From positions 1 to 33,591 of the forward strand of contig CAIMEE010000410.1 of NCBI GenBank assembly GCA_903839865.1: DNA of 33,591 nucleotides. The letters are read 5' to 3'. Below the pieces are notes generated by a model. The model had not been told where the DNA came from. It searched no databases and was given only the letters and a program-made list of their open reading frames with translations. Both the position numbers and the translations under genes were made by a program. This stretch comes from Enhydrobacter aerosaccus (GTDB taxonomy: Bacteria; Pseudomonadota; Alphaproteobacteria; Reyranellales; Reyranellaceae). Of this stretch, positions 30,671 to 33,591 are shown piece by piece; position 1 is the stretch's first letter; each line of letters opens with the position of its first letter.

Positions 30671-31426
30671 GTGGCGGCGCCGGTCTCCATTCGCGGCATC
30701 TCGCGGCAGTTCGGCGAGACCTGGGCGCTCCGGCCCACCGACCTGGAGATCGCGGCGGGAGAGTTCGTGGCACTCGTGGGGCCGTCGGGTTGCGGCAAGA
30801 CGACCTTGCTGCGCCTCGTGGCCGATCTCGTGGCGCCTTCGAGCGGCGAGGTCCGCATCGGTAACGACACAGCGGCCGAAGCGCGGCGCAAGCGGCTGCT
30901 GGGCCTCGTGTCGCAGCGGCCGGCGGTGCTGCCCTGGAAGCGCGCCATCGACGACGTGCGCTTCACCCAGAAGATCGCGGGCAAGGTGGGCTTCGATCCC
31001 GCCAAGGTGCTGCGCGAGTTCGGGCTCGAAGGCCACGAGGGCAAGCGCGCGCGCCAGCTCTCGGGCGGCATGCTGCAGCGGGTGAACATCGCCTCGGCGA
31101 TGGCGCACGATCCCGCGGTGCTGCTGATGGACGAGCCTTTCTCCGCGCTCGACGAGATGAAGCGCGAGGAGATCGGCGAATGGTTCGACCGCGAGCTCGC
31201 GCTTCGTCCCAAGACCGTGCTGTTCGTCACCCATCACATCGACGAGGCGGTGATGCTGGCCGACCGGCTGCTGGTCTTTTCCGCGTCGCCGGGCGTCGTG
31301 GCGGAGATCGTCTCCGTCGACGTGCCGCGGCCGCGCGATCCCTCGTTCCGGCAGGATCCGCGCTTCGTCGCCATCGCCGCGCATGTGCGCCGGCTGCTCA
31401 TGCATAAAGCCGTAGACGCGGCATGA
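30671..31426 (+). CDS. ABC transporter ATP-binding protein (nitrate/taurine/sulfonate type)
   Basis: 251 residues from a GTG at 30671, 3 nt after the binding-protein stop. All ATPase motifs are present: Walker A GPSGCGKTT at 37-45, Q-loop SQRP at 81-84, signature LSGGM at 130-134, Walker B LLMDEP at 151-156, D-loop SALD, and the H-loop H188 in VTHH. It powers import through the next-encoded permease, whose ATG overlaps this stop codon (ATGA), so the two are translationally coupled. Confidence 0.95.
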   Translation: MAAPVSIRGISRQFGETWALRPTDLEIAAGEFVALVGPSGCGKTTLLRLVADLVAPSSGEVRIGNDTAAEARRKRLLGLVSQRPAVLPWKRAIDDVRFTQKIAGKVGFDPAKVLREFGLEGHEGKRARQLSGGMLQRVNIASAMAHDPAVLLMDEPFSALDEMKREEIGEWFDRELALRPKTVLFVTHHIDEAVMLADRLLVFSASPGVVAEIVSVDVPRPRDPSFRQDPRFVAIAAHVRRLLMHKAVDAA

Positions 31427-32172
31427 GCTGGGTGGTGCGTATCCTGACGCCGATCCTGTCGGTGCTGGGCCTGTGGTATCTCGCGATCTTCTTCTCCGGG
31501 CTCCCGGCCTTCGTGATCCCGCGCCCCGAGCGCGTGCTCGACGTGCTGTGGGTCGATCACGCCTTCATCCTCGAACATCTCTGGGCGACCCTGCAGGTCG
31601 CGGCGATCGGCTTCGTCTGGGCCAATATCGTGGGCATCGGTCTCGCAATCCTGTTCGACTTGCTGCCGTTCACGCGCCACATGCTGCTGCCCGCGGCCAT
31701 CACCCTGCGTAACGTGCCGTACATCGCCATGATCTCGGTGCTGATGCTGGCCTTCGGCGATTCGATGCTGAGCAAGACCACCATCGTGGCCCTGGCCGGC
31801 TTCTTTCCGGTGCTCGTGAACACGATGCAGGGCCTGCGGGCGGCCGACGAAGTCCAGCTCGACCGGATGCGCATCCTGAATGCGAGCTGGTGGCAGACCT
31901 TCAGCCAGGTGCGCCTGCCCTATGCCGTCCCCGCGATCATTTCGGCCCAGGAGATCACAGGCTCGGGTTCGATCATCGTCGCCATTGCGGCGGAATGGAT
32001 GATTTCGTCGACCGGTTTGGGCTACGTCATCAATAATGCAATGCAGAACTACCGGGGCGACCGGGTCTATGCCGTGGCGCTGCTCGCGACAGGCCTGTCC
32101 TTTTTGATATATACCTTTGTCCATTGGCTCGGCGGCCGGCTCGACTGGCGCACGGGCGATCCCAGACGCTAA
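31423..32172 (+). CDS. ABC transporter permease (nitrate/taurine/sulfonate type)
   Basis: 249 residues. It has about six membrane helices, beginning ILTPILSVLGLWYLAIFFSG, and the BPD-type cytoplasmic EAA-like loop DRMRILNASWWQTFSQVRLP followed by YAVPAIISAQEITGSGS. The substrate is not deducible. It is inserted in the inner membrane and pairs with the ATPase encoded just upstream. A GGAGG site between its stop and the oxygenase start (32184) ties the next gene to this unit. Confidence 0.93.
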   Translation: MSWVVRILTPILSVLGLWYLAIFFSGLPAFVIPRPERVLDVLWVDHAFILEHLWATLQVAAIGFVWANIVGIGLAILFDLLPFTRHMLLPAAITLRNVPYIAMISVLMLAFGDSMLSKTTIVALAGFFPVLVNTMQGLRAADEVQLDRMRILNASWWQTFSQVRLPYAVPAIISAQEITGSGSIIVAIAAEWMISSTGLGYVINNAMQNYRGDRVYAVALLATGLSFLIYTFVHWLGGRLDWRTGDPRR

Positions 32173-32183
32173 CGGAGGCACTC

Positions 32184-33209
32184 ATGGCTGCAGGTCTTTC
32201 CGCCCAGGCGCAAGCAATGCCGGCCAGCATTCCCGTGATCGATATCGGCGCGCTCTATGGCAGCGACGAGGCCGCGAAGAAGGCTGTTGCCGCGAAGATC
32301 GGCGCCGCCTGCAACGACATCGGCTTCTTCTATGCCGTGGGCCACAACGTCACCGTCGAGACGATCGACACGGCCGTGGCCCAGGCCGACAAGTTCTTCC
32401 ATCTGCCCGAGGCCGAACGGCTCAAGATCAAGGCCGACACCAACAACCGCGGCTATCGCGACGTGTGGGACACCGTGCATCGCAATGGCAAGCGCAACGC
32501 GCGCGACAGCTTCGACCTCGGCTTCCCGGTCACTGCGGACGATCCCGAAGTGAAGGCAGGCACGCCGCTCTACGCCGAGAACAAGTGGCCGCAGGGCATG
32601 CCCGGCTTCCGGGAGGCGATCGAGGGCTACTACAACGAGACCTTCAAGCTCGGCATGAAGATCCTCGAAGGCTTCGCGCTCCATCTCGACAAGCCGGTCG
32701 ATTTCTTCACCCGCCACTTCACCAAGCCGGTCGCCGACATGGTGATCAATCACTATCTCGGCGCGCAGGGCCTGCACATCTCCGACCAGGCCTCGGGCCC
32801 GCACACCGACCACGGCATCGTCACCATCCTGTGGCAGGACAGCCTGGGCGGCCTCGAGGTCATGGGCAAGGACGGCAACTGGATCTCCGCGACGCCGCTG
32901 CGTGGCAGCTTCATCATCAACATCGGCGAGCTGATGAAGCGCTGGACCAACGGCCGCTTCAAGGCGACCGTGCATCGCGTCGTGCACCTGCAGGACAAGT
33001 CGCGCTACTCGATGCCGCTATTCTGCAATCCCAATTTCCGCACCATGGTCGATCCACGCGATCTCGGCGTCTCCGATGCCGAGGCGCAGTATCCGCCGGT
33101 GATGTCGGGCGACTTCCTGCTGTCGCGCTTCAAGGCGACCCGCACCTCGCACGGCGCCGATCTGAAGAAAATCACGACCGGCGAAGTGATCGAGCAGGCG
33201 GCGGAGTAG
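32184..33209 (+). CDS. 2-oxoglutarate/Fe(II) oxygenase, isopenicillin N synthase family
   Basis: 341 residues from the ATG at 32184 with GGAGG just upstream; an in-frame codon at 32124 lies inside the permease gene. The N-terminal DIOX_N-like part (IPVIDIGALYGSDEAAKKAV, CNDIGFFYAVGHNV) precedes the double-stranded beta-helix core. The iron triad is H207 and D209 (PHTDHG) with H264 (ATVHRVV), and R274-x-S276 is the expected 2-oxoglutarate or substrate carboxylate clamp. Enzymes of this family hydroxylate, desaturate or cyclise small molecules. Co-transcription with an importer suggests it acts on the imported compound, as TauD does with TauABC, although TauD belongs to another subfamily. Confidence 0.9.
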   Translation: MAAGLSAQAQAMPASIPVIDIGALYGSDEAAKKAVAAKIGAACNDIGFFYAVGHNVTVETIDTAVAQADKFFHLPEAERLKIKADTNNRGYRDVWDTVHRNGKRNARDSFDLGFPVTADDPEVKAGTPLYAENKWPQGMPGFREAIEGYYNETFKLGMKILEGFALHLDKPVDFFTRHFTKPVADMVINHYLGAQGLHISDQASGPHTDHGIVTILWQDSLGGLEVMGKDGNWISATPLRGSFIINIGELMKRWTNGRFKATVHRVVHLQDKSRYSMPLFCNPNFRTMVDPRDLGVSDAEAQYPPVMSGDFLLSRFKATRTSHGADLKKITTGEVIEQAAE

Positions 33210-33222
33210 GCCTGGACCGCTT

Positions 33223-33591
33223 CTAGTTGCCGAGCGGTGTCAGGAAGGGATGAACCGGCGCGTTCAGCCAGACGCGCTTGGCGTTCAGGCCCTGGCATCT
33301 GGTGTGCCACGTCTCGCGCTTCCATTCGACCTGTGCGCCGGCCTTGGGCCGCGGGATCACGTATAGCGCCTGCTCGCGCCTGCCGTTCCTCACGGGACAC
33401 GCAACCCAGGCCGCGAGACTCATGCGCAGGTCGTTCATCCGGAATTCGAGCGTGTTGTCGTTGACGAAGGCGGGGGGCATCCAGCCCTTCTTCTCGAGCT
33501 TGGCGATGTTGAGCAGCAGGGCCACGCGGAAGTCGAGCCTCGCATAGGCCGCGTCGCCCTCGATGCTGTGGCGGTCGGCCTCGGAGAGGAA
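33223..33591 (-). CDS. Unrecognised protein, N-terminus beyond window
   Basis: The frame is open from the right edge (33591) to a TAG at 33223, giving 122 C-terminal residues; the GTG at 33525 is internal, because coding-like sequence (SEADRHSIEGDAAYARLDFR) continues upstream of it. Visible stretches include VALLLNIAKLEKKGWMPPAF, VNDNTLEFRMNDLRMSLAAW and VEWKRETWHTRCQGLNAKR, with two cysteines. No family recognised, no membrane helix in this part. It converges on the oxygenase gene with a 13-bp gap. Confidence 0.6.
   Translation of the reverse strand, partial: FLSEADRHSIEGDAAYARLDFRVALLLNIAKLEKKGWMPPAFVNDNTLEFRMNDLRMSLAAWVACPVRNGRREQALYVIPRPKAGAQVEWKRETWHTRCQGLNAKRVWLNAPVHPFLTPLGN

Noticed and set aside
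1..33591. Mobile element, prophage, CRISPR array or tRNA-associated island boundary
   Set aside because: I saw no transposase, integrase, regular spacer-repeat array, tRNA-like sequence or terminal inverted repeats, and base composition looks even across the window.

Overview
The window is high-GC, densely coded bacterial chromosome. Gene content (flavin monooxygenase, degenerate short-chain dehydrogenase, SCP2-type thiolase, NMT1-type ABC importer, kdpFABCDE with a KdpF ending in RPERF) suggests a soil-type alphaproteobacterium. A Reyranella- or Bradyrhizobium-like genome would fit, but the genus is a guess. No tRNA, rRNA, CRISPR array or insertion sequence was seen.

Layout. (1) 1-4792 is a metabolic block: the N-terminal part of a polysaccharide-deacetylase-fold protein (-), a short-chain dehydrogenase homologue translationally coupled to a flavin-containing monooxygenase (+), then a GNAT acetyltransferase and an SCP2-like thiolase (-). 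(2) 4944-14869 is an Srf-type locus. Reading leftwards from 14869 it holds two SrfA-like single-pass membrane paralogues, SrfB (actin/Hsp70-type ATPase motifs), SrfC (dynamin-like GTPase motifs) and a single-pass membrane protein with Sel1-like repeats. A small membrane/coiled-coil gene converges on it. (3) 15051-27643 is a potassium island: kup (-), an unrecognised 157-aa gene and a small membrane ORF (+), an outer-membrane beta-barrel gene (-), three tiny membrane-protein ORFs, then kdpF-kdpA-kdpB-kdpC-kdpD-kdpE (+). (4) 28004-29309 holds a carboxymuconolactone-decarboxylase-family gene and purC, followed by a small secreted protein gene (-). (5) 29645-33209 is a four-gene unit: ABC substrate-binding protein, ATPase, permease and a 2-oxoglutarate/Fe(II) oxygenase. 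The window ends inside an unrecognised gene (-).

Two results stand out. First, four copies of one DNA architecture lie between 18990 and 19748: CCTAYG, a second hexamer exactly 11 bp on, and a third exactly 33 bp after that. One copy precedes the beta-barrel gene (on the minus strand) and one precedes each of the three tiny ORFs that lead into kdpF. The 11-bp direct-repeat spacing is what OmpR-family regulators such as KdpE bind, so this looks like a local KdpE regulon. Second, the adjacent sensor gene kdpD has lost about 40 codons, including the ATP-binding N-box, and is frameshifted at the same point. The presumed KdpE regulon may therefore lack its normal kinase, unless the lesion is a sequence error.

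The Srf locus combines an actin-like ATPase, a dynamin-like GTPase and several bitopic membrane proteins of similar topology. It is best read as a poorly understood envelope-associated machine; the 'virulence factor' label inherited from Salmonella need not apply here.
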